Below are positions 28,510 to 41,486 of a stretch of 64,000 nt of DNA, one piece after another; position 1 is the first letter of the stretch; each line of letters starts with the position of its first letter. The stretch spans positions 372,001-436,000 of the forward strand of contig NC_020299.1 of assembly GCF_000340865.1 (NCBI RefSeq), in the 5' to 3' direction. The position numbers and the translations under genes are program-made. The notes beneath the pieces were generated by a model. That model searched no databases and was not told the DNA's origin. It was given only the letters and a program-made list of their open reading frames with translations. This DNA is from Candidatus Kinetoplastibacterium oncopeltii TCC290E. GTDB lineage: Bacteria; Pseudomonadota; Gammaproteobacteria; Burkholderiales; Burkholderiaceae_B.

Positions 28510-28800
28510 TTATGTATTATAAATTTCTTGTAAATGAAATTTTAACAAGGCAGAACCTCTGTAAGCTGGAGCTATAAAACCTTTGGCGCTAAATTTACAA
28601 CCTATGGGCATATTAATCAAAATATCAGTTATATACCCTATAGCGACAGAAAGTATTTGAAATCTAACTTCACGCTCAAGACCTGACTCCATGACCTTTG
28701 AATAATTCTCTAGTAGCATTTCTAAAACGGGAATCCCAGTTTTAGTATAGCGTAAACCTTTATTTTCTATAAAAGTTACATCAATCTCTAGATTATTCAT
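28510..28800 (-). CDS. priB: Primosomal replication protein PriB
   Basis: A 96-residue single-OB-fold protein that binds PriA and single-stranded DNA in replication restart. The opening NNLEIDVTFIE strand, the RYTKTGIPVL segment and GCKFSAKGFIAPA match betaproteobacterial PriB, a relative of single-stranded-DNA-binding protein. Its place between rpsF and rpsR is the standard one and settles the call over a generic SSB. Confidence 0.9.
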   Translation of the reverse strand: MNNLEIDVTFIENKGLRYTKTGIPVLEMLLENYSKVMESGLEREVRFQILSVAIGYITDILINMPIGCKFSAKGFIAPAYRGSALLKFHLQEIYNT

Positions 28801-28814
28801 ACTATATGATTAAA

Positions 28815-29183
28815 CTATACATCTTCAGAATTTTCTGATGAGTCCTTAGATACTACTTCTTTCTCAACAGTTTTCATCATTATAGAAGGGCTAGTATGAG
28901 GTTTTTTGGTCTTTATAAGCAAGTATCTTAACACAGCATCATTATAACGAAATGAATTTTCTAGATCAGATAGTGTACTATTATCACATTCTATGTTGAT
29001 ACATATGTAATGTGCTTTAACCAATTTTTGTATTGGATAAGCCAGTGTACGGCGTCCCCAATCTTCAGTACGATGTATCAATCCACCTTTCTCAGTAACA
29101 AGTGATTGATATCTCTTGAGCATAACTGGAACCTGTTCACTTTGGTCAGGGTGTATAATAAAAACAATTTCATAATCACGCAC
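28815..29183 (-). CDS. rpsF: 30S ribosomal protein bS6
   Basis: A 122-residue S6. [17 protein letters not shown], the central [13 protein letters not shown] and YICINIEC strands form the S6 fold, and an acidic Ser-rich tail follows. It is the first gene of the operon, so the promoter should lie in the 156-base gap upstream, which also holds the folE2 terminator. Confidence 0.97.
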   Translation of the reverse strand: MRDYEIVFIIHPDQSEQVPVMLKRYQSLVTEKGGLIHRTEDWGRRTLAYPIQKLVKAHYICINIECDNSTLSDLENSFRYNDAVLRYLLIKTKKPHTSPSIMMKTVEKEVVSKDSSENSEDV

Positions 29184-29239
29184 AATTAACTCCTAATGGA
29201 TAATTTAGACAGATTCTTTTAAAGATGGAAATCAAACTA

Positions 29240-29267
29240 AAAAAGCCAGCTAAACAATTAGTCTGGC
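29240..29267 (-). terminator. folE2 intrinsic terminator
   Basis: On the minus strand the stem GCCAGCTAA (29245-29253) pairs with 29258-29267 with one bulged base and a 4-base loop, then a run of six U. It lies between folE2 and rpsF. Confidence 0.75.
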
Positions 29268-29339
29268 AGGAAAATAAATAACAGACAGTAGGCTAAATTA
29301 TATACAATATTTGTGTACTATGCATATATTTTTATTTAC

Positions 29340-30167
29340 CTAATTATTAATCTTTTTTTCTATCACAGCATATGCAGAATGATTATGTATAGATTCAAAA
29401 TTTTCTGCTTCTACGCGATATTTGCTTATATAAGGAAATATCGTATCTATCCGAAAAGCTAGATCACGCACTAAATCTTCTACAAATTTTGGATTATTAT
29501 ATGCGTACTCTGTAACGTATTTCTCATCAGGTCTTTTTAATATACTCCAAAGTTCGCATGATGCTTCTTTTTCTACTAAAGTTATGAGATCCTCAATGTG
29601 AATGCTTAACAATTTATTAGAAGTTATAGATAATGTAATATTAGATCTTTGATTATGAGCACCATATTCAGAAATAGCTTTTGAACATGGACATAAACTT
29701 GTGACTGGTACAACAACCACTATTTCAAATTCAGTTTTATTATAAAAAGTGCGTATGTTTATCTGAACATCGTAACTCATCAAACTACTTACGTTAGAGA
29801 CAGGTGCTTTTTTCTCTAGGAAAAAAGGGAAAGAGGCACTAATATCACCGTTTTCTGAATTTAATAAATTTAACATATTTGTGTTCATTTCAGAGAAGCT
29901 AGATAAATCCATCAATCTATTCTTGAATTTTTCTAGTAAAACTAAGAAACGTGACATATGAGTGCCTTTCTTATTAGCAGGTAAAGAAACAGTCATAGTC
30001 CAGTTAGCAACAGTATTTTGGATATTATTGTTCTTGTCTAAAACAGTTATAGGAAAGCGTACGTTATGCACACCTACCCTGCTAATAGGAATACATCTAG
30101 TATCTACTAAATCCTGTATATCAGGTATTTCTGAAATATTTTCTAAAGTTGATTTGATTGTTTTCAT
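29340..30167 (-). CDS. folE2: GTP cyclohydrolase FolE2 (type IB)
   Basis: Makes 7,8-dihydroneopterin triphosphate from GTP, the entry to folate and to queuosine/preQ0. The 275-residue protein has the type-IB layout: VGVHNVRFPI near 31-40, the catalytic LCPCSK (Cys159, Cys161) and GAHNQRS (His171). It is unrelated in fold detail to FolE type IA and can use metals other than zinc. Its own terminator and a 96-base gap to dxs suggest independent transcription. Confidence 0.94.
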   Translation of the reverse strand: MKTIKSTLENISEIPDIQDLVDTRCIPISRVGVHNVRFPITVLDKNNNIQNTVANWTMTVSLPANKKGTHMSRFLVLLEKFKNRLMDLSSFSEMNTNMLNLLNSENGDISASFPFFLEKKAPVSNVSSLMSYDVQINIRTFYNKTEFEIVVVVPVTSLCPCSKAISEYGAHNQRSNITLSITSNKLLSIHIEDLITLVEKEASCELWSILKRPDEKYVTEYAYNNPKFVEDLVRDLAFRIDTIFPYISKYRVEAENFESIHNHSAYAVIEKKINN

Positions 30168-30263
30168 TTCTTGATAAAATTAATATGGTTTTAACTAAGA
30201 TACAGAATAATATACACTTTATTGAAAAATAAAAATACACATCTAATAAAATATATGTATTAC

Positions 30264-32126
30264 TCAATCGAGCAAATCATAAAAACGAGAACGTATCGAA
30301 TTCTCAATCCCATATACATCCAAACCTATACTAGACATTAATATATTTGTATCTCCATGAGGAATAAAGTAATCTGGTATCCCAAGTTGTAAAACGGGTA
30401 TTAATAAATTAAATTTCTGTAATATTTCTAGCACAGCACTACCAGCACCACCCATTATAGAAGAATCTTCAACTGTAACTATAGCCTTATGATTTTTACT
30501 TATATTTAATATCATTTCATGATCAATTGGCTTAACAAACCTCATGTCCACTACACTAGTATTTAAACGATCAGCAACATCCAATACCTTTTGTAATAAA
30601 GTACCAAAACACAATATAGCAATATTTTTACCTATTTTTCTTATAAATCCTTTACCGATTTCTACTGTATCTAAGCTTATATTTACTTCAACTCCGGTTA
30701 CATTACCTCTAGGGTATCTTACAGAAGAAGGTCCTTGATATTTATAACAAGTATTTAATAATATCCTTTCTTCATTTTCATCAGAAGGAGTTGCTATTAC
30801 CATGCCAGGAATACAACGAAGAAATGCTATGTCATAGTTACCAGCATGAGTTGGACCATCAGACCCAACTATTCCTGCACGATCCAATGCAAAAGTAACA
30901 TCTAAATTCTGAATAGCAACATCATGTATAAATTGATCATATCCTCTTTGTAAAAAAGTTGAATATATAGCAACTACTGGTTTTAAGCCTTCGCATGACA
31001 TACCAGCAGCAAAAGTAATGGCATGTTGTTCAGATATACCAACATCAAAATATCTTTCAGGAAATAATTCCTCAAACTTAACCAATCCACTACCTTCACT
31101 CATCGCTGGAGTTATAGCAATTAATCTATTATCACTACGGGCCATGTCACAGATCCATTCACTGAAAATATTAGTAAATGTTTTAGTAATGTTTTTTTCT
31201 GTTAATTTAATACCAGTATTAATATTAAATTTACCAGGACCATGATAAAGAATTGGATCTTTTTCAGCTAATTTATAACCTTTTCCTTTTTTTGTAACAA
31301 TATGCAATAATTTCAGTCCTGGACAAGATCTAACTTTATTTAACTCATATATTAAATCATCTATATTATGACCATTTATTGGACCAAAATATTTAAAACC
31401 AAATTCTTCAAAAATTATGTTTGTTTTTATTATATCTTTAGCATGGCTTTCTAAAGACTTAGCTAATTTTAGCACTGATGGTATATGTTTCAGGACAACC
31501 TTACCAACATTTTTAGCCTTAGCATAAAAGCGGCCATTCATTAATTGAGAAAAATAATTATTTAAAGAACCAACTGGCTCCGAAATAGACATATGATTAT
31601 CATTTAATATAACTGTTAGGTTTATATCTTTTATGTTATTTGCATTATTTAGGGCCTCAAATGACATTCCCGATGAGATTGCTCCATCACCAACAATCGC
31701 AATATTATTTCTGTCTATATTAAATGCTCTAGCTGCTACTGCCATACCTAAAGCAGCAGAAATAGATGTTGAAGAATGAGCTGTGCCGAAAGCATCATAA
31801 CAAGACTCTAGTCTATTAGGAAAACCAGATATACCATTATACTGCCTTAATGTGTTCATTGACCCACGACGTCCTGTTAGTATCTTATGAACGTATGATT
31901 GATGCCCAACATCCCATACAATACGATCAAAAGGAGCATCAAAAATATAATGAATGGCTAATGTTAATTCGACTACTCCTAAATTAGATGATAAATGACC
32001 ACCAGTTTTAGAAACTAATTCTAAAATTTCTTGCCTTAATTCTTTTGCAAGATTTTTAAGTTCAATATTATTTAATTTTTTTAAATCACAAGGTGATGAA
32101 ATACTATCCAATAAATTAGTAGCCAT
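30264..32126 (-). CDS. dxs: 1-deoxy-D-xylulose-5-phosphate synthase
   Basis: First step of the MEP isoprenoid pathway and the source of DXP for pyridoxal phosphate and thiamine. It has 620 residues. His75 sits in VGHQSYVH, the thiamine-diphosphate motif begins GDGAISSG at 146-153 and runs to Asn160-161, and the transketolase Pyr domain carries VGISEQHA. IspA lies 33 bases upstream on the same strand, IspG is encoded at 48861, and PdxA at 25153 uses the same product. Confidence 0.96.
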   Translation of the reverse strand: MATNLLDSISSPCDLKKLNNIELKNLAKELRQEILELVSKTGGHLSSNLGVVELTLAIHYIFDAPFDRIVWDVGHQSYVHKILTGRRGSMNTLRQYNGISGFPNRLESCYDAFGTAHSSTSISAALGMAVAARAFNIDRNNIAIVGDGAISSGMSFEALNNANNIKDINLTVILNDNHMSISEPVGSLNNYFSQLMNGRFYAKAKNVGKVVLKHIPSVLKLAKSLESHAKDIIKTNIIFEEFGFKYFGPINGHNIDDLIYELNKVRSCPGLKLLHIVTKKGKGYKLAEKDPILYHGPGKFNINTGIKLTEKNITKTFTNIFSEWICDMARSDNRLIAITPAMSEGSGLVKFEELFPERYFDVGISEQHAITFAAGMSCEGLKPVVAIYSTFLQRGYDQFIHDVAIQNLDVTFALDRAGIVGSDGPTHAGNYDIAFLRCIPGMVIATPSDENEERILLNTCYKYQGPSSVRYPRGNVTGVEVNISLDTVEIGKGFIRKIGKNIAILCFGTLLQKVLDVADRLNTSVVDMRFVKPIDHEMILNISKNHKAIVTVEDSSIMGGAGSAVLEILQKFNLLIPVLQLGIPDYFIPHGDTNILMSSIGLDVYGIENSIRSRFYDLLD

Positions 32127-32158
32127 TTAAAACTCTTATATCGATGTTTATTTAATCT

Positions 32159-33073
32159 TTAATGATTTCTGCAAACTATTAAATCAAGCATTTCCAATAA
32201 TCTTTTATTAGATGAATCCATTGGTTTTATTGTATTTATAGCTTTATTTTTAAGTTCATCTAATATTTTTCTTGATTCTACAATTCCAAATATAGATACA
32301 TATGTAGGCTTATTATATTTATGATCTTTACCTGCTGTTTTACCAAGTTGTTCGCCACTAGAAGTTACATCAATAATATCATCAACAATCTGAAATATTA
32401 TACCTAGATAATTTGCAAAATCATCAAGCATACAACGCACAATTTGATTAGCTCCAGCTAATAGGTAACCGAATTTTATACTACAGGCTATAATCGCTCC
32501 GGTTTTCATTGAGTGCATATTTTTTAATTGATCATAAGAGATATTATTACCTATATTATCTAAATCTATAGCTTGTCCTCCAGACATACCTAAATAACCA
32601 GCAGATTGAGCAAGATTTTTTATAAGATTTAATCTAGTTTCATGAGAAATTGAAATTCTGGAAAGTAATTCAAAAGCTAGTGATTGTAGTGCATCTCCGG
32701 CTAGTATCGCAATTCCCTCTCCGAATACTATGTGGCTAGAAGGTTTTCCTCTTCTTGTGCAATCATTATCCATTGAAGGAAGATCATCGTGAATCAAAGA
32801 ATATGAATGAATCAGTTCCATGGCAATAGCTGCCTTATCCAAAGCAATCAAGATATCATCTTTTTCAACTAAATAATCATTAGAAGCAATGAATGATGCA
32901 TAAACAAGTAAAGCACGTATACGTTTACCACCAGATACAGTTGAATATCTCATAGCTTTCTGTAATATAGATGAACTTGAATCATAATCTGGCAATATTT
33001 TATTTAGGTTATCATTTATGTTGTTCATAATATTTGATATCCAGTCAGAAAATGATAAATTGTTCTCATTCAT
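32159..33073 (-). CDS. ispA: Farnesyl diphosphate synthase (short-chain polyprenyl synthase)
   Basis: A 304-residue all-alpha prenyltransferase making farnesyl diphosphate for quinones and undecaprenyl phosphate. The first aspartate-rich motif is DDLPSMDND at 96-104 and the second DDIID near 237. Product length is inferred from family and operon. Its ATG overlaps the xseB stop by one base (TAATG), so translation is likely coupled. Confidence 0.94.
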   Translation of the reverse strand: MNENNLSFSDWISNIMNNINDNLNKILPDYDSSSSILQKAMRYSTVSGGKRIRALLVYASFIASNDYLVEKDDILIALDKAAIAMELIHSYSLIHDDLPSMDNDCTRRGKPSSHIVFGEGIAILAGDALQSLAFELLSRISISHETRLNLIKNLAQSAGYLGMSGGQAIDLDNIGNNISYDQLKNMHSMKTGAIIACSIKFGYLLAGANQIVRCMLDDFANYLGIIFQIVDDIIDVTSSGEQLGKTAGKDHKYNKPTYVSIFGIVESRKILDELKNKAINTIKPMDSSNKRLLEMLDLIVCRNH

Positions 33074-33345
33074 TAAAATTTATCTTCTTTTAATAAATCA
33101 TCATCTAATGGCTTTAATACCTCTTCATCTAAAAATTTTATCTCTTGCTCTGCTTTAGATAATTGATTTTGACAGAAACGAACTAAATCAACACCTCGAC
33201 GATATAGAATTAAAGAATTATCAAGAGTTATATCACCAGCTTCCATTGAAGCTACTAGCTTTTCTAATTCAGACATGGCAGCTTCGAAGTCTATTTTAGA
33301 AATAGATTTCTTTTTCTTTGTTTTAGTAATCAATACTGCCTCCAA
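33073..33345 (-). CDS. xseB: Exodeoxyribonuclease VII small subunit
   Basis: A 90-residue coiled protein matching XseB: a basic start, then FEAAMSELEKLVASMEAGD and the YRRGVDLVRFCQNQL helix. It partners XseA, which is not in this window. The xseB-ispA-dxs order is the usual proteobacterial one. A 689-base non-coding region lies upstream. Confidence 0.93.
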   Translation of the reverse strand: MEAVLITKTKKKKSISKIDFEAAMSELEKLVASMEAGDITLDNSLILYRRGVDLVRFCQNQLSKAEQEIKFLDEEVLKPLDDDLLKEDKF

Positions 33346-34034
33346 ATTTGAATTTATTCGAATGATTTTATTATTAAATTTTAAAAGTTATTTTTTAAAA
33401 AAATAGCTATAATACACATTATCCATTTTTATTATAATCCATATTATATTTTGATTTTTAAATTACTAATAAAAAAGTTATGCTCAAGTATAATTACTAA
33501 AATCATCCGTAAATAAATATATATATCAAATAAAAATAAAATGTTTTTTAATTTTCCACAAAGATATATAGAAATTCAAAAAACATAAGTTAATTTGACA
33601 TTTTATTTATAATAGGTTTCATAATTTTTTAATCTGTATCATTTAAAGCGTAAATAATGCTTCAGCTATCGCTCAAACAATATAAATTATTGGAATCGAC
33701 AAATTACAACAAAACAACAATCAATTAAACGGTATTTACTAGATATTTTTATATATAAATATCTAGGGCAAGAATAAACAGATTTTAGGATAAATTGATA
33801 TTGCAGAATTTAGATTAGCTATAAATTTATTATTAAAAATAAGATTAATCATATCTAATTGACATTATTCTTTTTGAGTAAAAACTATTGAATCTACATT
33901 AAAGTGATCCAACTGTATAGAATTATTAATTAGCTATATCAATGATAAACATAATATTTGTTGATTTTTATTTATCATAAGATAAAAACAACTCTCAATA
34001 TAAGTTGTATCAGCAATTATACATGAATAATACT
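33346..34034. other. Long non-coding region between xseB and the CAU tRNA
   Basis: A 689-base AT-rich stretch with no credible gene on either strand. It includes a 10-bp hairpin CTAGATATTT (33739-33748 with 33757-33766), a bulged stem near 33961-33991, the probable tRNA terminator at 33984-34008 and one DnaA-box-like TTTTCCACA near 33557. It is the longest gap in the window and may be the remains of deleted genes, but no homology can be read. Confidence 0.55.
33984..34008 (-). terminator. Probable terminator of the CAU tRNA
   Basis: On the minus strand ACAACT and AGTTGT (34003-34008 with 33988-33993) form a 6-bp stem with a 9-base loop followed by five U residues, 27 bases after the tRNA 3' end. 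Confidence 0.5.
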
Positions 34035-34113
<79 letters not shown>

Positions 34114-34161
34114 AAACTTTTTTAAATTATAATATAAAAATAAACTAATTAAAAGATGTTT

Positions 34162-36333
34162 TTATTTATTATCTAAAAAGCTTTTGAGTTTATCTGCTCT
34201 GCTAGGGTGACGTAATTTTCTTAGTGCCTTGGCTTCTATTTGCCTAATTCTTTCTCTGGTTACATCAAATTGCTTCCCAACTTCTTCCAAAGTTTGATCT
34301 GTATTCATTTCTATCCCAAATCTCATTCGAAGTACTTTCGCTTCTCTTGGAGTCAGTGAGTCTAACACTTCTTTTACAATATTTTTCATTGATCCATGTA
34401 AAGCAGAATCAGAAGGAGCTAATGTTGTTGTATCTTCTATAAAATCACCTAGATGAGAATCATCATCGTCACCTATTTGAGTTTCCATTGATATAGGCTC
34501 TTTAGCAATTTTTAATATTTTTCTTATTTTCTCTTCAGGTATATCCATTTTCTGAGAAATTACAGATGGATCTGGCTCAAAACCAGTTTCTTGTAAAATT
34601 TGACGACTTATACGATTCATTTTATTTATAGTTTCTATCATATGAACAGGAATACGAATTGTTCTAGCTTGATCTGCTATTGATCTTGTAATTGCTTGAC
34701 GAATCCACCATGTAGCATATGTTGAGAATTTATAACCACGACGATATTCAAATTTATCAACTGCCTTCATTAAGCCTATGTTGCCTTCCTGTATAAGATC
34801 TAAGAATTGTAAACCTCTATTGGTATATTTTTTTGCTATTGAGATTACTAGACGTAAATTAGCTTCTATCATTTCCCTTTTTGCTTTTCTTGCCATAGCT
34901 TCACCCATGGTCATTTTTTTATTAATTTCTTTAAATTCACTAATCGGCAAAAGAATCTCTCTCTGAAGATCAATTAGTTTTTTTTGTAAATCTTGTATTA
35001 TAGGAACATAATTCTTCAATGATTCAGAATAGCTATTACCAAATTCTATTTCATTAATTATCCAATTGAGATCTATCTCACTGTTAACAAATGAGCCTAT
35101 AAAATAATCTCTTGCCATACCAACTTTATCTACGCAAATATTTAATATAGATCTCTCTATTTGTCTTATTTTATCTACATACGATCTTATGCAATCAGCA
35201 AGCCTTTCTACTATTTTTGCTGTAAAACGTACGCCAAGCAATTCTTCTTGTATTGATCTAAGCATATCAAAATATTTTTCCGAGCGATATCCATTTTTTT
35301 TATAATTATCTCCCATTTGTTTATAAATTTCAGAAATATTGCTGAATTTTAATAGGCTCTTTGCTTTTAATTCTTCTAATTGTTTAATAGACATCCCGCC
35401 AGCAACTGGATCATCAAAATTATTATTGTCCGCAACTCCAATACCTGCATATTCTTCACCGTCCTCCGGGTCAATCAATCCATCAATAACATCATCTATT
35501 GGTATTTGTTCATTATGAATTTTTTCTATATTTTGTAAAATATCATCCACTATTATCGGACAAGAAGAGATGGCCATAATCATATGTTTTAAGCCATCTT
35601 CTATTCTTTTTGCTATTTCTATCTCACCTTCACGAGTCAGTAGTTCTACTATACCCATTTCTCGCATATACATTCTTACTGGATCAGTAGTTCTTCCAAA
35701 ATCAGAATCAACAGTTGTTAGAGCTGCTTCTGCTTCATCTTTGACATCATCATCGTTAGAAGCCAACGCTGCATTCTCATTCATTAACAGTGTATCTACG
35801 TCTGGTGCCTGGTCATAAACTGTAATTCCCATATCTCCAAAAGTGCTAACTATACTATCAATAGATTCAGCGTCTACTAGATCATCTGGTAAACTATCAT
35901 TAATCTCGCTGTAGATAAGATAACCCCTATCTTTACCTAACTTAATTAAAGATTTAAGAACATTTCTGCGTTCTTCATACTCCTCTTGAGAAATAGGTTT
36001 TCTATTTAAAACTAAATCTTTCTGTTCATTTTTTCTTTTTCTATTAATCCTCTTTTGAACCTTTAGATAAGGGAGAATATCAACATCATTTTCTTCTATT
36101 TCGTCAAAAGAATCGTTTTCATGATCATCAGTATTATTAATAATCTTCTTAGAACTATTTTTAGAATTATCGGCTTCAAAAAATTGATCATCTAGATCTT
36201 CACTGCTAATCAAAAAATCTCCAGAATTATTGCTTTCCACATTTAGATTATCACCATCTATAGGTTTTTTATCTTTCTTTCTAGATGTACTGATCCTCGA
36301 AATATTTTTTTCATTAGATTTAATAAGGCTCAT
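34162..36333 (-). CDS. rpoD: RNA polymerase sigma-70 factor RpoD
   Basis: A 723-residue primary sigma factor. An acidic low-complexity N-terminus leads to region 1.1 (around 85-150), then region 1.2 [11 protein letters not shown], a non-conserved insert, region 2 with [24 protein letters not shown] and [15 protein letters not shown], region 3, and region 4.2 with [18 protein letters not shown]. It recognises TTGACA/TATAAT promoters, such as those seen before the tRNA genes. It ends the rpsU-dnaG-rpoD order, but 131 bases separate it from dnaG. Confidence 0.97.
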   Translation of the reverse strand: MSLIKSNEKNISRISTSRKKDKKPIDGDNLNVESNNSGDFLISSEDLDDQFFEADNSKNSSKKIINNTDDHENDSFDEIEENDVDILPYLKVQKRINRKRKNEQKDLVLNRKPISQEEYEERRNVLKSLIKLGKDRGYLIYSEINDSLPDDLVDAESIDSIVSTFGDMGITVYDQAPDVDTLLMNENAALASNDDDVKDEAEAALTTVDSDFGRTTDPVRMYMREMGIVELLTREGEIEIAKRIEDGLKHMIMAISSCPIIVDDILQNIEKIHNEQIPIDDVIDGLIDPEDGEEYAGIGVADNNNFDDPVAGGMSIKQLEELKAKSLLKFSNISEIYKQMGDNYKKNGYRSEKYFDMLRSIQEELLGVRFTAKIVERLADCIRSYVDKIRQIERSILNICVDKVGMARDYFIGSFVNSEIDLNWIINEIEFGNSYSESLKNYVPIIQDLQKKLIDLQREILLPISEFKEINKKMTMGEAMARKAKREMIEANLRLVISIAKKYTNRGLQFLDLIQEGNIGLMKAVDKFEYRRGYKFSTYATWWIRQAITRSIADQARTIRIPVHMIETINKMNRISRQILQETGFEPDPSVISQKMDIPEEKIRKILKIAKEPISMETQIGDDDDSHLGDFIEDTTTLAPSDSALHGSMKNIVKEVLDSLTPREAKVLRMRFGIEMNTDQTLEEVGKQFDVTRERIRQIEAKALRKLRHPSRADKLKSFLDNK

Positions 36334-36464
36334 ATAGCTTCCGTGACATTAAAATTATTATGAACAAATAGAATAGATATTTAACATGCGTAATAAAATT
36401 TCAAGCATATATTACCGCACAAAAAATATAATTTAGAATTAGTAGATATTAAAAAAATAGATAA

Positions 36465-38267
36465 TTACGAGTTATTTATTGCCTTAATAGATATTATTCT
36501 TTTTGATAAATCTTTATATTTTTCTATATCCTCTTCTGAGGACAAGCCATTTTCAACAAGAATTCTCATTTCATTGCTTATAGACTGATACTCTATAAGC
36601 AAAAGAGAATCCTCCCATTCTTTTAAAGGGTTTGGCAATTTATTCTTATAAAGTAGATCTTCCTGTATAAAACTATTTATAGCTATTCCTAATTCTGAAT
36701 TAGGGTCTACAATTTTCTTTATAGAATCTAAATCTTTATAGCTTGTATTTTCAGCTAATAATAATAGATCTTTAATTATTTTTAGATCTGGATTTTTATC
36801 CAAAATTTCTAATTGTTGATCACCAATATGATCAATCAACGTTAAGTTAGATAGCAATAGATAAAGTAGTCTTTTCATAAAAGATGGTTTAGACTTTATA
36901 CCTATTGAATATTTATTTCGCGATTTAGAACTATTGGTTATATTTTGCGAATTTTTATTATAAATTGATTTATTTGTATATGAGTAATTATTATCCGTTA
37001 GATTATTAAAATCATTTTTACTAAAATTAAGAATTTGTGAAGCTTCTTTTTCGATCTGAATTCTTAACATAGGACAATTTTGCATATGTTTTAATATTTT
37101 ACTTATTTCAGTCCAGCAAGCAGCTCTACCTTCTGCTTCATTAATTGAATATTTATTAATATAAGTATCTATTAATAGCTTAGATAGTGGTATAGAATTT
37201 TTTAAACAATTCTCAAAAACATCTTTACCATTTTCTTTAATATATAAATCAGGATCGTATCCATCTTTTAGAAACAGAAAACGGATTTCATTGCCATCTT
37301 TTATTTCTGAAATACATAACAAAAGAGCTTTCCAAGCTGCATTTTTACCTGCTATATCTCCATCGAAACTGAATACTATTTTTTCACTAACAATTAATAA
37401 TTTTTTTATCTGATCTTTTGTTATAGAAGTTCCTAATGTAGCTACTACATTATTTATACCATGCTGAGTTAGACTAATAACATCCATGTATCCTTCTACT
37501 ACAATAATCAGCCCTTTTGATTTTATGTTAATTCTAGATTCCCATAAACCATAAAGTTCCCTACCTTTAGAGAAAATAACTGTTTCTGGTGAATTTAAAT
37601 ATTTAGGTTGAATATTAGCTATTGTCCTAGCACCAAAGCCAATTACAGATCCATATTGATTTTTAATAGGAAACATTATACGTTCTCTAAATCTATCATA
37701 CCGATTTTCATCAGATTTTTTAATAACTAGTCCAACATCAACTAAACAATCATTATTATAGTAATCTTCGAATATATTAGATAGAGAGTTGTGCCCAACA
37801 TCGGACCATCCTAAATCAAAAAATTTTATAAACTCACGACTTATACCTCTTTTTTCTAAATAAGAAATAGCCACAAACGAATTATCTAATAAACGAGAGT
37901 AGCAAGACTGGGCCTTAGCCATTACATTATAATATGACTTTTCTTTTTTGTATTCATCTTGAGATTTCTTATTGTCAATCATTGGAAATACCAAGCCAAT
38001 TTGAGATGAAAGTGATTTCACTGACTCAGTAAAACTTAATCCTAAATGACTCATAAGAAAAGACAGACAATCGCCATGAACTCCACAACCAAAACAATGA
38101 TAGGTTTGTTTTACTCTATTAACTGTAAAAGAAGGAGTTTTCTCATTATGGAATGGGCATAAACCAACAAAATTAGAGCCAGCTTTCCTTAATTGCACAT
38201 ACTTAGACACAATATCTAAGATATCTACATGAGCCAATAAATCCTGAACAAAAGATCTAGGTATCAA
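36465..38267 (-). CDS. dnaG: DNA primase DnaG
   Basis: A 600-residue primase. The zinc-binding domain has Cys37, His40, Cys58 and Cys61 (CPFH...CFGC). The catalytic core has the Toprim EGYMD motif and FSFDGDIAGK. The C-terminal part that should bind DnaB is strongly diverged and AT-driven, with a poly-Asn/Ser linker near residues 420-455. It is encoded just after rpsU (22-base gap), as in the macromolecular-synthesis operon. Confidence 0.95.
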   Translation of the reverse strand: MIPRSFVQDLLAHVDILDIVSKYVQLRKAGSNFVGLCPFHNEKTPSFTVNRVKQTYHCFGCGVHGDCLSFLMSHLGLSFTESVKSLSSQIGLVFPMIDNKKSQDEYKKEKSYYNVMAKAQSCYSRLLDNSFVAISYLEKRGISREFIKFFDLGWSDVGHNSLSNIFEDYYNNDCLVDVGLVIKKSDENRYDRFRERIMFPIKNQYGSVIGFGARTIANIQPKYLNSPETVIFSKGRELYGLWESRINIKSKGLIIVVEGYMDVISLTQHGINNVVATLGTSITKDQIKKLLIVSEKIVFSFDGDIAGKNAAWKALLLCISEIKDGNEIRFLFLKDGYDPDLYIKENGKDVFENCLKNSIPLSKLLIDTYINKYSINEAEGRAACWTEISKILKHMQNCPMLRIQIEKEASQILNFSKNDFNNLTDNNYSYTNKSIYNKNSQNITNSSKSRNKYSIGIKSKPSFMKRLLYLLLSNLTLIDHIGDQQLEILDKNPDLKIIKDLLLLAENTSYKDLDSIKKIVDPNSELGIAINSFIQEDLLYKNKLPNPLKEWEDSLLLIEYQSISNEMRILVENGLSSEEDIEKYKDLSKRIISIKAINNS

Positions 38268-38289
38268 CTATCTGACTAATAAATTGATT

Positions 38290-38502
38290 CTAATACATAC
38301 GTGGTGGTAGTTGCTGACTACGGATGCGCTTATAATGTCTTTTTACAGCAGCAGCTAATTTTCGTTTGCGTTCTGCTGTTAGTTTTTCATAAAATTCTCT
38401 GGATCTTAATTCTGTCAATAATCCAGTTTTCTCAATATTACGTTTAAAACGTCGCATGGCTGATTCAAACGGTTCATTTTCTTTAAGTCTAACAATAGGC
38501 AT
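38290..38502 (-). CDS. rpsU: 30S ribosomal protein bS21
   Basis: A 70-residue basic S21 ([19 protein letters not shown] start, then Arg/Lys-rich helices) that aids mRNA-16S base pairing. It is the first gene of rpsU-dnaG-rpoD. The promoter must lie in the gap upstream. Confidence 0.96.
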   Translation of the reverse strand: MPIVRLKENEPFESAMRRFKRNIEKTGLLTELRSREFYEKLTAERKRKLAAAVKRHYKRIRSQQLPPRMY

Positions 38503-38894
38503 AGAAATAATACACTCAAAAAATTATTAAAATTTGGACCACAAGCAATATGCTAGATACAATAACAACATTCACATTACAGTGATATCACATAGCTTCG
38601 AATTATAACACTATTTTATAATAACTATTAATAAATATGATCAATGATTCGTTAGATTTCCTAAAAAATTTCTATTTATATAGTACGTCATACATAACAT
38701 ATAATATTTAATTATGTACTATACATTAATAAGTTGAAAATATTAATTTCTAGAAACAGGTTTATTATACTAGCAAAAACACTTTAAAATTAAGAAATTT
38801 TTAATTAAATTAGAAATTTATAATGAAACATATAATAAATAAAAAGGTCAAATATAATTGATTTGACCTTTTCTGTGTATTTTTAAAATGTAAA
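38503..38894. other. Intergenic region between purA and rpsU
   Basis: A 392-base non-coding stretch between same-strand genes. It holds the purA terminator (38842-38872), an 8-bp dyad TATAGTAC (38679-38686 with 38716-38723) and, presumably, the rpsU promoter. No gene is seen. Confidence 0.55.
38842..38872 (-). terminator. purA intrinsic terminator
   Basis: A perfect 12-bp stem AAAAGGTCAAAT (38842-38853) with 38861-38872 and a 7-base loop. On the minus strand the stem ends in a U-run. It begins 22 bases past the purA stop. Confidence 0.85.
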
Positions 38895-41389
<2,495 letters not shown>

Positions 41390-41486
41390 TATAATGATCC
41401 TTGGGCAATAATTGATAAATATAAAATATTCATAATAAAAGTAAGTATTGTATTAATATTAGTAAATACTTTTAAAAATAAATTCA

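Noticed and set aside
33739-33766. 10-bp hairpin CTAGATATTT in the xseB/tRNA gap as a terminator
   Set aside because: No U-run follows on either strand and no gene ends next to it, so it is only mentioned in the region entry.
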